This document shows positions 1-12,470 of a DNA stretch of 64,000 nt, piece by piece (positions within the stretch are counted from its first letter, which is position 1; each line of letters starts with the position of its first letter). Source of the stretch: Acetobacter senegalensis (lineage in GTDB: Bacteria; Pseudomonadota; Alphaproteobacteria; Acetobacterales; Acetobacteraceae); the NCBI RefSeq assembly GCF_001580995.1, contig NZ_LHZU01000136.1:1-64000 (forward strand), read 5' to 3'. The translations under genes were made by a program, and so were the position numbers. The notes under the pieces were generated by a model. It ran no database searches and was not told the DNA's origin. It worked only from the letters and a program-made list of their open reading frames with translations.

Positions 1-1
1 T

Positions 2-1584
<1,583 letters not shown>

Positions 1585-1588
<4 letters not shown>

Positions 1589-3714
1589 CATCATGGAGTG
1601 ATGCCCTTCTGCCTGGACGACCTTATCCTCTGGGTGCCACGTGGGATGGAAACGGCGTTAATTTTGCTGTGTTTTCCGGCCACGCCCAACGTATTGAACT
1701 GTGCATATTTGATTCCTCGTCCCGCAAGGAATCTCACCGTTATAAATTACCGGAATACACAGATGAAATCTGGCATGGGTATCTTCCCGGTGCGCGTCCC
1801 GGCACCCTGTATGGTTTCCGCGCTTTTGGTAATTACGAGCCAATGCAAGGGCACCGCTTCAACCCTCACAAGCTTCTCCTTGATCCTTACGCACGAGGAA
1901 TGGCAGGTCGCCTGACATGGACTGATGCCCTGTTCGGTTATCGCATTAACGCCGCACGAGCAGATTTAACTCAGGACAGAAGAGACAGTGCTCCTTATAT
2001 GCCACGCAGCGTTGTCTGCCATCACGCTTTTGACTGGGGAGACGACAAACGCCCTCATGTGCCATGGGAAGACACCGTCATTATGGAAGCACATCCGCGC
2101 GGCCTTTCCATGCTACGTTCGGATATCCCATTCTCTAAACGGGGAACATTTGCAGCCCTATGTGAAAACTGGTTTGTGTCCTACCTTAAAAATCTGGGTA
2201 TCACGACACTGGAACTGATGCCAGTTCAGGCTTTTCTGACGGATCGATATCTGCAAGACAAGGGCCTAGTAAACTACTGGGGCTACAACACTCTATCTTT
2301 TTTTGTGCCTCATACAGGCTACATTACCTCAGGCTCTCCCTCAGATCTCTGCACGTTGGTCCGAATTTTACATGCTGCGGGCATCGAAGTCATAATGGAT
2401 GTGGTGTACAATCACACTGCGGAAGGGAACGAACTCGGCCCAACGCTCTGTTATCGCGGCCTGGACAACGCCAGTTATTATCGTCTGGCACCGGACAATC
2501 TGCGCTGCTGTATCAATGATACAGGATGTGGAAACACGCTTAATCTCTCTCATCCACGTGTTTTGCAAATGGTCATAGATTCACTGCGCTACTGGGCTGA
2601 GGCATTTCACATTGACGGTTTTCGCTTTGATTTATGCACCACATTAGGCCGTGAAGAGTATGGCTTTGATCCACGAAGTGGTTTTTTTGATATTTTAAGG
2701 CAAGACCCTCTTCTGTCTTCTCTTAAACTGATTGCAGAACCTTGGGATCCGGGACCGGGAGGGTACCAGATTGGCAACCATCCACCGGGTTTTGTGGAAT
2801 GGAACGACAGTTATCGAGACACAAGCCGACGCTTCTGGAGAGGGGACGAAGGACAAAGAGGCCTACTGGCCGCCCGCCTGACCGGATCAGGCGACATTTT
2901 TGAACGCAAAGGCAGGCGCCCATGGAGTTCTGTGAATTTTTTGACAGCGCATGATGGTTTCACCCTCATGGATGTCGTCAGTTTCAATGAACGCCATAAT
3001 GAGGCCAATGAAGAAAACAATCAGGACGGACATGGTGAGAACTATAGTACCAACTGGGGAGAGGAAGGGAAAAGCGAAGACCCGGGCATCCTTCATGTTC
3101 GCGATACAGTGCGCCGCGCCATGTTTGCAACTCTGCTTTTGTCACAAGGCACCCCCATGCTTCTGGCGGGCGACGAGTTTGGACAAACCCAGAATGGCAA
3201 TAATAATGCCTATTGCCAGGACAGTATTTTAAGCTGGCTGAACTGGTCCCTTCTGGACATACCGTCAGAACTGGAAATGGCTAAATTTGTCAAACGCCTC
3301 CTGATGGCCAGACAAAATCATTTTTCCATAAAATACGGACGATATCTGCACGGTCATACCGAAATTAGCCCAGGAATTACTGACATCGGCTGGTTTTCCG
3401 CAGACGGAACGCCAATGAGCGTGGAAGAATGGGAACGGCCGGAAGGGCGGACCCTTGCCTTAAGGCGAGCGGCTTCCAGGCAGGGTAAGAAAGATATTAC
3501 CCTTCTTCTATTAAACGCCAATGCTGATCCCCAACTTTTCACTCTTCCTCAACCGTTTGGTGAATGGCGCTTTATTCTGGAAAGTGCGCATCCTGAGAAG
3601 GAGGAAACTTTGGTTTTTTCCTCTCTCTCAGAGCTTCAAGTGAGTGGTCGGAGCTTGGCCATGCTGGCCTATCGGCCTTCATCCACCACGACAGAGGTGG
3701 GAGAGGTATCATGA
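1585..3714 (+). CDS. glgX: Glycogen debranching enzyme GlgX
   Basis: Hydrolyses alpha-1,6 branch points of limit dextrins and releases linear maltooligosaccharides, which MalQ, TreY and TreZ encoded next door can use. The product has 709 residues, a normal GlgX length. An N-terminal CBM48-like domain ([19 protein letters not shown], about residues 12-30) precedes the GH13 barrel. Catalytic carboxylates are visible: nucleophile Asp349 in DGFRFDLC, acid/base Glu385 in IAEPWDPG and Asp457 in TAHDGF. One oddity is the segment EAHPRGLSM, where GlgX and isoamylases usually read EAHVKG or EAHVRG, so a proline sits in a normally conserved place. The gene starts inside the glgB stop (ATGA) and ends in a second ATGA overlap with treZ. 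Identity is firm. Confidence 0.95.
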
Positions 3715-5489
3715 GCCACCCCGTCAGTTTCTTGCCAAAATGGGGAGCCTGGTATCAGGCAGATGGAACAACACGTTTCCGCATATGGGCTCCTCACTAC
3801 GAGGAGATTTCTGTGGTTTTGGAGGATGGTTCAGAAATGGCCATGTCCAAGGATGAGAAAGGCTGGCATGAAACCTGTTTTTCATGCCAGCCCGGCGTGC
3901 GCTATTCCTATAAACTGTCTCCCGAGACACTCATTCCAGACCCGGCCTCTCAGTTCCAGCCAGACGATGTGCACGGGAAGAGTGCAATTGTTGATCAGCA
4001 CGCCTATCAATGGCGCACTCCTCAGTGGCTTGGACGCCCATGGGAAGAAACCGTTATCTATGAACTCCATGTGGGGACCTGTGGCGGGTATTCTGCTATC
4101 ATCAAACAACTGGATGCGCTCTCTGATCTAGGGATAACCGCAATTGAACTGATGCCGCTCTCTGAGTTTCCAGGCAGCAGAAACTGGGGATATGACGGCG
4201 TTTTCCCGTATGCTCCGGAATCAAGTTACGGTTCACCAAATGATCTGAAAGCCCTGATTGATGCTGCGCATGAGCGGCATATCATGGTATTCTTGGATGT
4301 CGTGTATAATCATTTTGGACCTGAAGGGAATGTTCTTTCTCAATACATTCCCGAGTTTTTTTCTTCTGATCGACAAACGGCATGGGGGCAGGCCATAAAT
4401 TTTACGCTTCCTGCCGTGCAGGATTTTTTCCTTGATAATGCACTATATTGGCTTAACGTCTATCATATTGATGGATTGAGGTTGGATGCCGTGCATGCCA
4501 TTGCTCCTCAATCATGGCTTCAGGATCTTGTTCACCAGATACGTGCAAGATGTCATCCTGAAAGGCACATCCATTTTATTCTGGAAAATGAAAATAATGA
4601 TGCCTCTCTTCTGCGAGCAGGGTACTCTGCCCAATGGAATGATGACGCGCATAACGCCTTGCATGTCCTGTTAACCGGAGAAACAGAGGGTTATTACGGA
4701 AACTTCGCCCAAAACCCAACTCAGGACCTTGTGCTCGCCCTACAGGAAGGTTTTGTTTATCAAGGACAGATCTCACCCGATACGCAAAAGCCCCGCGGAC
4801 AGCCCTCGGCCGATTTATCACCAACCTCGTTCATTTTCTTTCTTCAAAATCATGATCAGATTGGCAACCGTGCGGTGGGTGATCGGTTATCGACACAGAT
4901 AGACAGTGCAGTTTTGAGTGTTGCTCATGCCTTGCTGTTGTTATCTCCTCACATTCCTATGCTTTTCATGGGAGAAGAATGGGGGACGAAAACACCCTTT
5001 CTTTATTTTGTAAGTCATAGTGACGATTTGAACAGGCTTGTTCGCGAAGGGCGGCAAAAAGAAATGGCTGCGTTTTCTGCTTTTAATAGTCAGGAAAAAG
5101 CCCATCTTATTCCTGACCCTGCCTCTCCTGAGACATTCAGGCGTCCCTGTCTGGATTGGGCCGAGCGTAGCCAGCCCGAGCATGCACAAATCTATGAAAC
5201 GGTAAAAAAGCTGATCGCTGTTCGGCAGGAACATATCGTCCCGCGCTTACGCAATGCACGTGCCGCTTCCAGCCATATATGGGCTCCTGGGGCCTTTGCC
5301 GTCAGTTGGCGCATGGGTGATGACAGACTTCTGGAGCTTTTTGTCAATTTTTCTGACACCGACATTACGATGCTTACAGGCTATGCGGGGGTTGTCCTCT
5401 ACCGCTCGGACCATCAGGACCGTAAAATCAATCATACATTAAAATCTCATAGTTTTATAGCGACCTTGCGAGAAGGTTCTGAACGATGA
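3711..5489 (+). CDS. treZ: Malto-oligosyltrehalose trehalohydrolase TreZ
   Basis: Second step of the TreY/TreZ route: hydrolyses the alpha-1,4 bond next to the terminal trehalosyl unit of maltooligosyltrehalose and releases free trehalose. The product has 592 residues, normal for the family. It has an N-terminal Ig-like carbohydrate domain (FRIWAPHYEEISVVLEDG, about residues 22-39) and a GH13 barrel starting near YELHVGT. Nucleophile Asp259 lies in HIDGLRLDAVHAI, the acid Glu292 in FILENENND and Asp382 in QNHDQIGNR. The QNHDQIGNRA motif is characteristic of TreZ and separates it from GlgB. It overlaps glgX upstream and malQ downstream by four bases each. treY, which makes its substrate, is two genes downstream, so the pathway is complete in this operon. 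Confidence 0.95.
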   Translation: MSHPVSFLPKWGAWYQADGTTRFRIWAPHYEEISVVLEDGSEMAMSKDEKGWHETCFSCQPGVRYSYKLSPETLIPDPASQFQPDDVHGKSAIVDQHAYQWRTPQWLGRPWEETVIYELHVGTCGGYSAIIKQLDALSDLGITAIELMPLSEFPGSRNWGYDGVFPYAPESSYGSPNDLKALIDAAHERHIMVFLDVVYNHFGPEGNVLSQYIPEFFSSDRQTAWGQAINFTLPAVQDFFLDNALYWLNVYHIDGLRLDAVHAIAPQSWLQDLVHQIRARCHPERHIHFILENENNDASLLRAGYSAQWNDDAHNALHVLLTGETEGYYGNFAQNPTQDLVLALQEGFVYQGQISPDTQKPRGQPSADLSPTSFIFFLQNHDQIGNRAVGDRLSTQIDSAVLSVAHALLLLSPHIPMLFMGEEWGTKTPFLYFVSHSDDLNRLVREGRQKEMAAFSAFNSQEKAHLIPDPASPETFRRPCLDWAERSQPEHAQIYETVKKLIAVRQEHIVPRLRNARAASSHIWAPGAFAVSWRMGDDRLLELFVNFSDTDITMLTGYAGVVLYRSDHQDRKINHTLKSHSFIATLREGSER

Positions 5490-7516
5490 CCAAGCGCGAT
5501 CTGCATCAAGCTGCCAAGCAGGCAGGGCTTGCCATCTCATGGCAGGATGCGTTCGGCAAAACACATCGCACGGACCCCGATGTGCTTCAGGCACTTCTCC
5601 ATACCTTGCAGACACGCTCTTCTGGAGAAGAAAAAAATTACCCGTCCTTGCTGACTGTTAAAGTGGGCGAAACGACAAGTTTGCCCTTTCGGAAAGGAGG
5701 ACCACAGTCCTTCTTATTAAAACACGAAGATGGTACGCAAACTGAAGGAAAGATTTCGCCAACTCAAAATGATATCTTTCAATTACCCCGTTGTTACAAA
5801 CCCGGCTACCATACATTGGAACTTGGTGGGACAGAAATTACGCTCGCTGTTGCACCAGAAACCTGCGCTTCTCTAAAATTTCGTAATGAACAGTCACGCG
5901 GTTGGGGGCTAACTGTACAAATCCCCGCACTTCGGCAAAGCAATGATACCGGCATCGGGCATTTGGGCAGTGTGGCAAAGCTTGCCAAAATAGCAGGCCT
6001 CCAGGGAGCAGACGCTCTTATGATGAGTCCTTTGCACGCACTTTGCCCAATACATCCCGAACGATGCAGCCCGTATTCTCCCTCCAGCAGAAGATTTTTG
6101 AATCCGCTTCTTGCTGATTTACGGACGTGTTTTTCCAAGCAGCTTATCCATACAGTTTACCGGCAACATCCTGACTGGGCGGCCCAGATTACAGAAAGAA
6201 CGGCAGAAAAGCTGATTAACTGGAAGGCTGCCGGTACATTGAGGCTTCAGGTTCTTCGTGTACTGTATGAAAAACATATTCGGCCGTGTCCTCCACAAGA
6301 CATGCTGTCCTTCATTCAGGAGGGAGGAAGCGCGTTAAAAAACCATGCAGTTTTTGAAGCGCTACAGGCTTTTCTGAAAACGCGGGGGCCGCGGGGAGAC
6401 AACTGGAGATTATGGGAAGCTCCCTTCAAAAAACCCGATACGCCAGAAGTTGCCCGCTTTGCCCATACTCACCAGGAAGAAGTCGGGTTTTGGCTTTTTT
6501 TGCAATGGCTTGCAGTAAAAAGCCTGAAATATGCCGCCAGGACAGCGCGAGAGGCGGGAATGCCCATCGGGTTGATTGCGGATATTGCTGTTGGGCTCGA
6601 CCCATCCGGGGCGGAATGCTGGTCACAACAGGATAACTTTCTTATTGGAGCCTCGATTGGTGCCCCCCCGGATCAACTGGCACCGGCAGGGCAGAACTGG
6701 GGGTTAACCACCTTTTCTCCACAGGCATTACAGCAAAATGGATATGAAGCCTTTATTGCCATGCTCCGTGCGGGTTTTGCTGCAGGCGGCGGGATCAGAT
6801 TTGATCACGTTATGGGCCTCGAACGGATATGGCTGATACCGGATGGAGGAAATTCCAATGAGGGAACATATCTCACCATGCCTCAGGCAGACCTGAAAAA
6901 TCTTCTGGCGCTTGAATCTGTAAGAGCAGGAGGCATGGTCATAGGAGAAGACCTAGGAACTGTTCCCAAAGGCTTTCGAAGCCGTATGGCAGAAAAGAAA
7001 ATATGGGGCATGAATGTGATGTGGTTTATGAAAACCCCGTCAAACCAGTTTATGGCACCTGCGGCGTGGCCTACAACGGGTGTTGCCATGACAACAACAC
7101 ATGATCTGCCTACGGTAGCCGGATGGTGGTTGGAAATGGATAACCCTGCCCAACATGCCAGAAATAAAGAACAAGCGCCAACAGCAGCACGGCAGAATGA
7201 GCGCAACACGTTATGGTCTATGTTGACCGCCGCCACGTCAAAGGAAGACCCTCTCCCTATGCCGCCCGTCAGTCCTGCGGGCGCTACAACAGTTGTTGAC
7301 ACATCAATTCAGGCCGTAGCCAGCACACCTTGCCCCCTTGTTCTTGTACCCATGGAAGATTTTCTGGGTATGACAGAACAACCAAATGTGCCCGGCGATC
7401 AGAAAGAACATCCAAACTGGCGCAACAGATATCCAATTATGGTAAAAGAAATTGTCCAAAATAAAGATATTGCGCGTCGTGTCGCCATTATAGAAAAAGC
7501 AAGAATCGTAAAATGA
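5486..7516 (+). CDS. malQ: 4-alpha-glucanotransferase MalQ (amylomaltase)
   Basis: Disproportionates maltooligosaccharides by transferring glucan segments between chains; GH77, cytoplasmic. Between glgX/treZ and treY it probably resizes short chains so that TreY has acceptable substrates (inference). The 676 residues match proteobacterial MalQ. Catalytic residues are readable: Asp440 in RFDHVMG, Glu488 in GEDLGTVP and Asp540 in TTTHDLPTVAGWW. The GADALMMSPLHAL stretch is the usual beta-strand loop of GH77. The start is fixed by the ATGA overlap with treZ, and the stop overlaps the treY start in the same way. Codon use looks slightly more AT-rich than in the housekeeping genes further downstream, but I see no sign of decay. 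Confidence 0.93.
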   Translation: MTKRDLHQAAKQAGLAISWQDAFGKTHRTDPDVLQALLHTLQTRSSGEEKNYPSLLTVKVGETTSLPFRKGGPQSFLLKHEDGTQTEGKISPTQNDIFQLPRCYKPGYHTLELGGTEITLAVAPETCASLKFRNEQSRGWGLTVQIPALRQSNDTGIGHLGSVAKLAKIAGLQGADALMMSPLHALCPIHPERCSPYSPSSRRFLNPLLADLRTCFSKQLIHTVYRQHPDWAAQITERTAEKLINWKAAGTLRLQVLRVLYEKHIRPCPPQDMLSFIQEGGSALKNHAVFEALQAFLKTRGPRGDNWRLWEAPFKKPDTPEVARFAHTHQEEVGFWLFLQWLAVKSLKYAARTAREAGMPIGLIADIAVGLDPSGAECWSQQDNFLIGASIGAPPDQLAPAGQNWGLTTFSPQALQQNGYEAFIAMLRAGFAAGGGIRFDHVMGLERIWLIPDGGNSNEGTYLTMPQADLKNLLALESVRAGGMVIGEDLGTVPKGFRSRMAEKKIWGMNVMWFMKTPSNQFMAPAAWPTTGVAMTTTHDLPTVAGWWLEMDNPAQHARNKEQAPTAARQNERNTLWSMLTAATSKEDPLPMPPVSPAGATTVVDTSIQAVASTPCPLVLVPMEDFLGMTEQPNVPGDQKEHPNWRNRYPIMVKEIVQNKDIARRVAIIEKARIVK

Positions 7517-10137
7517 GGAATTTACGTGCGACATTAAGGCTACAAATCCACAACGAATTCACACTTTATGACGCATGTGAGCACATTGATTACTATCACT
7601 CTCTTGGAATCAGTCACCTTTACCTTTCTCCTCTTTTTGAATCTCGGCACGGCTCCACTCACGGTTATGACACCATTGACTACAATCGCATCAGTCAGGA
7701 AAGGGGAGGGGAGCCTGGGCTTCTAACGCTCAGTCACGCTGCCCATATACGCAATATGGGCCTGATACTGGACATTGTTCCAAATCATATGGCTGTTGGA
7801 TCTGATAACAAATGGTGGGAAGACGTTCTGACGTGGGGACGATCTTCCGGTTACGCTTCTTTTTTCGATATCGACTGGGATTCAGCTCAACATCGGCCTA
7901 AAAATACTATCCTTCTTCCTTTTCTAGATCGTCCCTATGGGTTGGCATTAAAGGACGGGTTTCTCACGTTATTTTATAATGAAGAGAAAGAATATTTTTA
8001 TATTCAGCACTATGAACATTGCTTCCCGATCTGCCCGGATCATCTTCCATTACCCAGTAAAAATGACGTGGGAACAGAAAAATGGTATAACTCTATTCAA
8101 TACATTCTTGATTTTTATAACGACAATGCGACAGATCTCCATAATCTTCTCGAAAAACAGAATTATAGACTGGCATGGTGGCGTGTTGCTGACGAAACCA
8201 TAAACTGGCGACGTTTTTTTAACATTACTGAGTTAGTTGCCCTGAATATTCAGAATGATTTCGTGTTTGATGCCGTTCATTCCTATGCTCTTACCCTCTA
8301 TGAGCAAGGCGTTGTTGATGGTTTTCGTGTTGATCATATCGATGGCTTGGCGCAACCCGGCTATTACTGTCAGCGCCTCAGAGAAGAAATGGCCAAACGG
8401 AAAGCAGTTCGTCTGTCCTCGTCTCCTGAAGCCCCCATGCTTTACGTAGAAAAAATTCTGGCGCCAGAAGAAAAACTACCGCCCACTTGGCAGGTAACCG
8501 GCACGACAGGATATGATTTTCTGGAGGAAGTGAGCCTTTTACTGCATGACAATTCGGGAGAAAATGCGCTCGAGATTTTGTGGAAAGAGGTCGCGCCAAG
8601 CTGGTCTGATTATGCAACAGAAAGCCAGAATGCCCGCATTGAAGTCGCAGAGAGCTTGCTTTCGGGCGCAACCGATAACCTCATTGATCATCTTTATCGT
8701 CTTACGCGGCAGGATATTACTCTTCGCGATTTTACCAAGCGGGAAGTCCGCCTTATTGTCATCAAGCTTCTCTCGCTTATACGCATATATCGAACATATA
8801 ATGCTGATGAAATTGGCAAAAACAGGTCTTTATCGGCACATTCTGGCAATCAGAACATATTTCTTGAGCAGGCGCATGAAGAACTCAAAACAAAAATTCC
8901 TTCCCGCCTTTCTCCCTTGTTGAATTGGTTAAATGAAAAACTGGCAGGAAAGGATGATGACTGGAAGAGAGTGCAAGCTTTCGAACATCTAAGTGCGCCA
9001 CTTGCAGCCAAAGCCATTGAAGACACTGTGTTCTATCGTTACGGACGCTTGCTTTCACGCAACGATGTGGGAACGGACCCGGCCCAATTTTCCATATCCA
9101 GCACCCAATTCCATCAGGCAATGCAGTCTCGGAAAACGAATAGTCCTCAGAGCATGCTCACCACGGCCACTCATGACCATAAGCGGGGAGAGGACGCCAG
9201 GGCCCGACTGGCTGTGTTATCGTCTCTTTCCTCTGAATGGAGAGAAGCCGTATCCAGATGGTCAACACTGAATAAAGTCCACAGAGGGAAAAATGGGCCA
9301 GACAGCAGAGACGAACTGATTCTATATCAAACGCTTTTAGGGGCTTGGCCCTTGGAGCAGATTATTCCAGACACATCTTTTAAGAAGCGCATTATCGGAT
9401 GGCAGATAAAAGCGATACGTGAAGCCAAACGGCATGGAAGCTGGGCAGATCCAGATAAAGATTACGAAACAGATTGTACGGCATTTATAGAAAAAATTCT
9501 TACGCACGAGCCTTTTCTTGCTGAGTTTACCCTCTTTTTTCAGAAAATAGCACCTGCGGGTGCCTTGAATAGTCTAGCCCAGACTGTGCTACGTTTTACT
9601 GTGCCCGGGGTGCCAGATACATACCAAGGCACAGAATGGTGGGACTTTAGCTTGGTAGATCCAGACAACCGTCAGGCGGTTGACTATAAATCCCGAAAAA
9701 AAGCTCTCCTTCGTCATGAAAGCTTCTCTCAGACTGCACAGCATTGGAAAGATGGAATTATCAAACAAATATTAATACAAAAAATACTTAAATTTCGTCA
9801 GAATTTTCCAGAACTTTTTTCAGAAGGAGATTATATTCCCATCACTTTAAAACCCATTTTTAACAATTCTCTTTTTTGCTTTTCTCGTCAGGAAGGGAAC
9901 AATAAAACTCTCATTCTGGTTCCAAAGCATGGTTTTTTATTGGAACCAGACTCTATAGATCTGAGCGCCTCAGATTATGTGAAAACGAATGATGAAATTA
10001 TTGAAAATACAGAGAATGAATGGGAATCTATATTATGGAACAATGTGAAAATAACCAAAAAGGGTACACTTAGCATTCCTGACTCATGCCGTTATTTCCC
10101 TATCGACATTCTAATACCAAGCACTCAAATATCTTGA
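7513..10137 (+). CDS. treY: Malto-oligosyltrehalose synthase TreY
   Basis: Isomerises the reducing-end alpha-1,4 bond of a maltooligosaccharide to alpha,alpha-1,1 and gives maltooligosyltrehalose, the substrate of TreZ. The product has 874 residues, within the TreY range. The N-terminus (RATLRLQIHNEFTLYDA) and the STHGYDTIDYNRI segment are typical of the family. Nucleophile Asp274 lies in GFRVDHIDGLAQPG, the acid Glu313 in YVEKILAPEEKLP, followed by the TreY-specific TGTTGYDF. Near the C-terminus, VPGVPDTYQGTEWWDFSLVDPDNR is conserved in character. The start codon overlaps the malQ stop. It is the last gene of the operon, but I see no strong intrinsic terminator directly behind it. The gene is AT-richer towards its 3' end than the rest of the operon. 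Confidence 0.95.
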   Translation: MRNLRATLRLQIHNEFTLYDACEHIDYYHSLGISHLYLSPLFESRHGSTHGYDTIDYNRISQERGGEPGLLTLSHAAHIRNMGLILDIVPNHMAVGSDNKWWEDVLTWGRSSGYASFFDIDWDSAQHRPKNTILLPFLDRPYGLALKDGFLTLFYNEEKEYFYIQHYEHCFPICPDHLPLPSKNDVGTEKWYNSIQYILDFYNDNATDLHNLLEKQNYRLAWWRVADETINWRRFFNITELVALNIQNDFVFDAVHSYALTLYEQGVVDGFRVDHIDGLAQPGYYCQRLREEMAKRKAVRLSSSPEAPMLYVEKILAPEEKLPPTWQVTGTTGYDFLEEVSLLLHDNSGENALEILWKEVAPSWSDYATESQNARIEVAESLLSGATDNLIDHLYRLTRQDITLRDFTKREVRLIVIKLLSLIRIYRTYNADEIGKNRSLSAHSGNQNIFLEQAHEELKTKIPSRLSPLLNWLNEKLAGKDDDWKRVQAFEHLSAPLAAKAIEDTVFYRYGRLLSRNDVGTDPAQFSISSTQFHQAMQSRKTNSPQSMLTTATHDHKRGEDARARLAVLSSLSSEWREAVSRWSTLNKVHRGKNGPDSRDELILYQTLLGAWPLEQIIPDTSFKKRIIGWQIKAIREAKRHGSWADPDKDYETDCTAFIEKILTHEPFLAEFTLFFQKIAPAGALNSLAQTVLRFTVPGVPDTYQGTEWWDFSLVDPDNRQAVDYKSRKKALLRHESFSQTAQHWKDGIIKQILIQKILKFRQNFPELFSEGDYIPITLKPIFNNSLFCFSRQEGNNKTLILVPKHGFLLEPDSIDLSASDYVKTNDEIIENTENEWESILWNNVKITKKGTLSIPDSCRYFPIDILIPSTQIS

Positions 10138-10300
10138 TTATCACATCATCAAAGGAAAGACATTCATATCTATGTTGACCCTACCAGAATATGATAAAGT
10201 GGCTATTTCTACATTTTTCTCATCGTCCGTTGTCTTTGTTTTTTATTTTCTGAATTGGATGTTTCTCAATAATTAAGAATAAGCAATCTATCTAAATAAG

Positions 10301-10325
10301 GGAAAATCAGTCCATCTGGCACGTT
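10301..10325 (+). promoter_or_regulatory. Candidate EcfG (general stress) promoter
   Basis: The sequence reads GGAAA, 16 bases, then CGTT. The known EcfG/SigT consensus of alphaproteobacteria is GGAAC, 16-17 bases, CGTT, so nine of ten conserved bases and the spacing fit. It lies in the 288-base gap between treY and the 56-residue protein at 10426 and would give a leader of about 90 bases. The rest of that gap is AT-rich and shows nothing else I can name. No similarly good match is seen in front of the sigma genes themselves. The site is a prediction only. Confidence 0.4.
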
Positions 10326-10425
10326 GGAGTGAAGAAGCTTCGCTACTCTTGGAAAGAGCGGATTAAACATCCTACTTTTATTAGTGCGGGCTCTCTCACT
10401 TTTATCAACAACATGAGGTTCTGCT

Positions 10426-10596
10426 ATGACCGATAAAAAGAACAAAAACGGCAAAAAACAAGCTCAGGATGAGAAGCTGGACGAAACTTTGGATGACAGT
10501 TTCCCAGCCAGTGATCCACCATCTCACAGTGGTGTAACAGGCGATAGGGGCCCACCGGAGAAATCTCCCAAACCTGCCAAATCCACAAAAAAATGA
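10426..10596 (+). CDS. Small SFPASDPP-motif protein, 56 residues
   Basis: A 56-residue open frame starts with ATG at 10426, with the purine-rich GAGG about nine bases upstream, and ends at TGA 10594-10596. The product is very polar: a Lys/Asn/Gln-rich N-terminus, then LDETLDDSFPASDPPS (residues 18-33), then a Pro/Lys-rich tail. The block D-x-SFPASDPP recurs, as far as I know, in small uncharacterised proteins of alphaproteobacteria, which supports a real gene even though the function is unknown. It has no signal peptide, membrane segment or cysteine and is probably intrinsically disordered. A candidate EcfG promoter lies about 100 bases upstream and a strong terminator follows, so it looks like a monocistronic stress gene (inference). 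Confidence 0.75.
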   Translation: MTDKKNKNGKKQAQDEKLDETLDDSFPASDPPSHSGVTGDRGPPEKSPKPAKSTKK

Positions 10597-10622
10597 GACC
10601 CTGTAAAGTCATTCTCTTCCAG

Positions 10623-10667
10623 AATAACGCTTTCCTGAAGGTTTACTTCTGAGAGCGTTATTTTTTA
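10623..10667 (+). terminator. Intrinsic terminator behind the small SFPASDPP gene
   Basis: A perfect nine-base stem (AATAACGCT at 10623-10631 with AGCGTTATT at 10654-10662) is followed by further T residues. The loop is long (22 bases). It starts 26 bases behind the stop of the 56-residue gene and separates it from the guaB leader. Confidence 0.75.
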
Positions 10668-10760
10668 CGGTAACAGCGGCAAGCTCAAGGCTCGAAGTCT
10701 GCTTCTCTTCTGGCTGTGTGCAGTATCCACTAACAGCCCGTCTCAAAAGGAGGCTTGACC

Positions 10761-10844
10761 ATGGCCCAAATTCTCGCAGCGCTTACGAAGAACTCTTGTC
10801 TGACGAGAAACACCATTTTGGGCGAAAGGAAACATATTCCATAA
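10761..10844 (+). CDS. Possible 27-residue leader peptide upstream of guaB
   Basis: An ATG at 10761 is preceded by a perfect Shine-Dalgarno sequence AAGGAGG (10747-10753) with ideal seven-base spacing, and the frame closes at TAA 10842-10844 after 27 codons. The peptide would read MAQILAALTKNSCLTRNTIL and then seven more residues; I recognise no family. The frame coincides with the stem-loop described for the guaB leader, so ribosomes on it would melt that structure. The strong ribosome site is the only argument for translation. It may be a chance frame. Confidence 0.25.
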   Translation: MAQILAALTKNSCLTRNTILGERKHIP

Positions 10845-10914
10845 AATCATGATTACAGAGTTTTTTCTCCTCTTGCGTTTATATCCGCAACGGCATATGA
10901 GGAAGCGCCAATGG

Positions 10915-12461
<1,547 letters not shown>

Positions 12462-12470
12462 GACACGATC

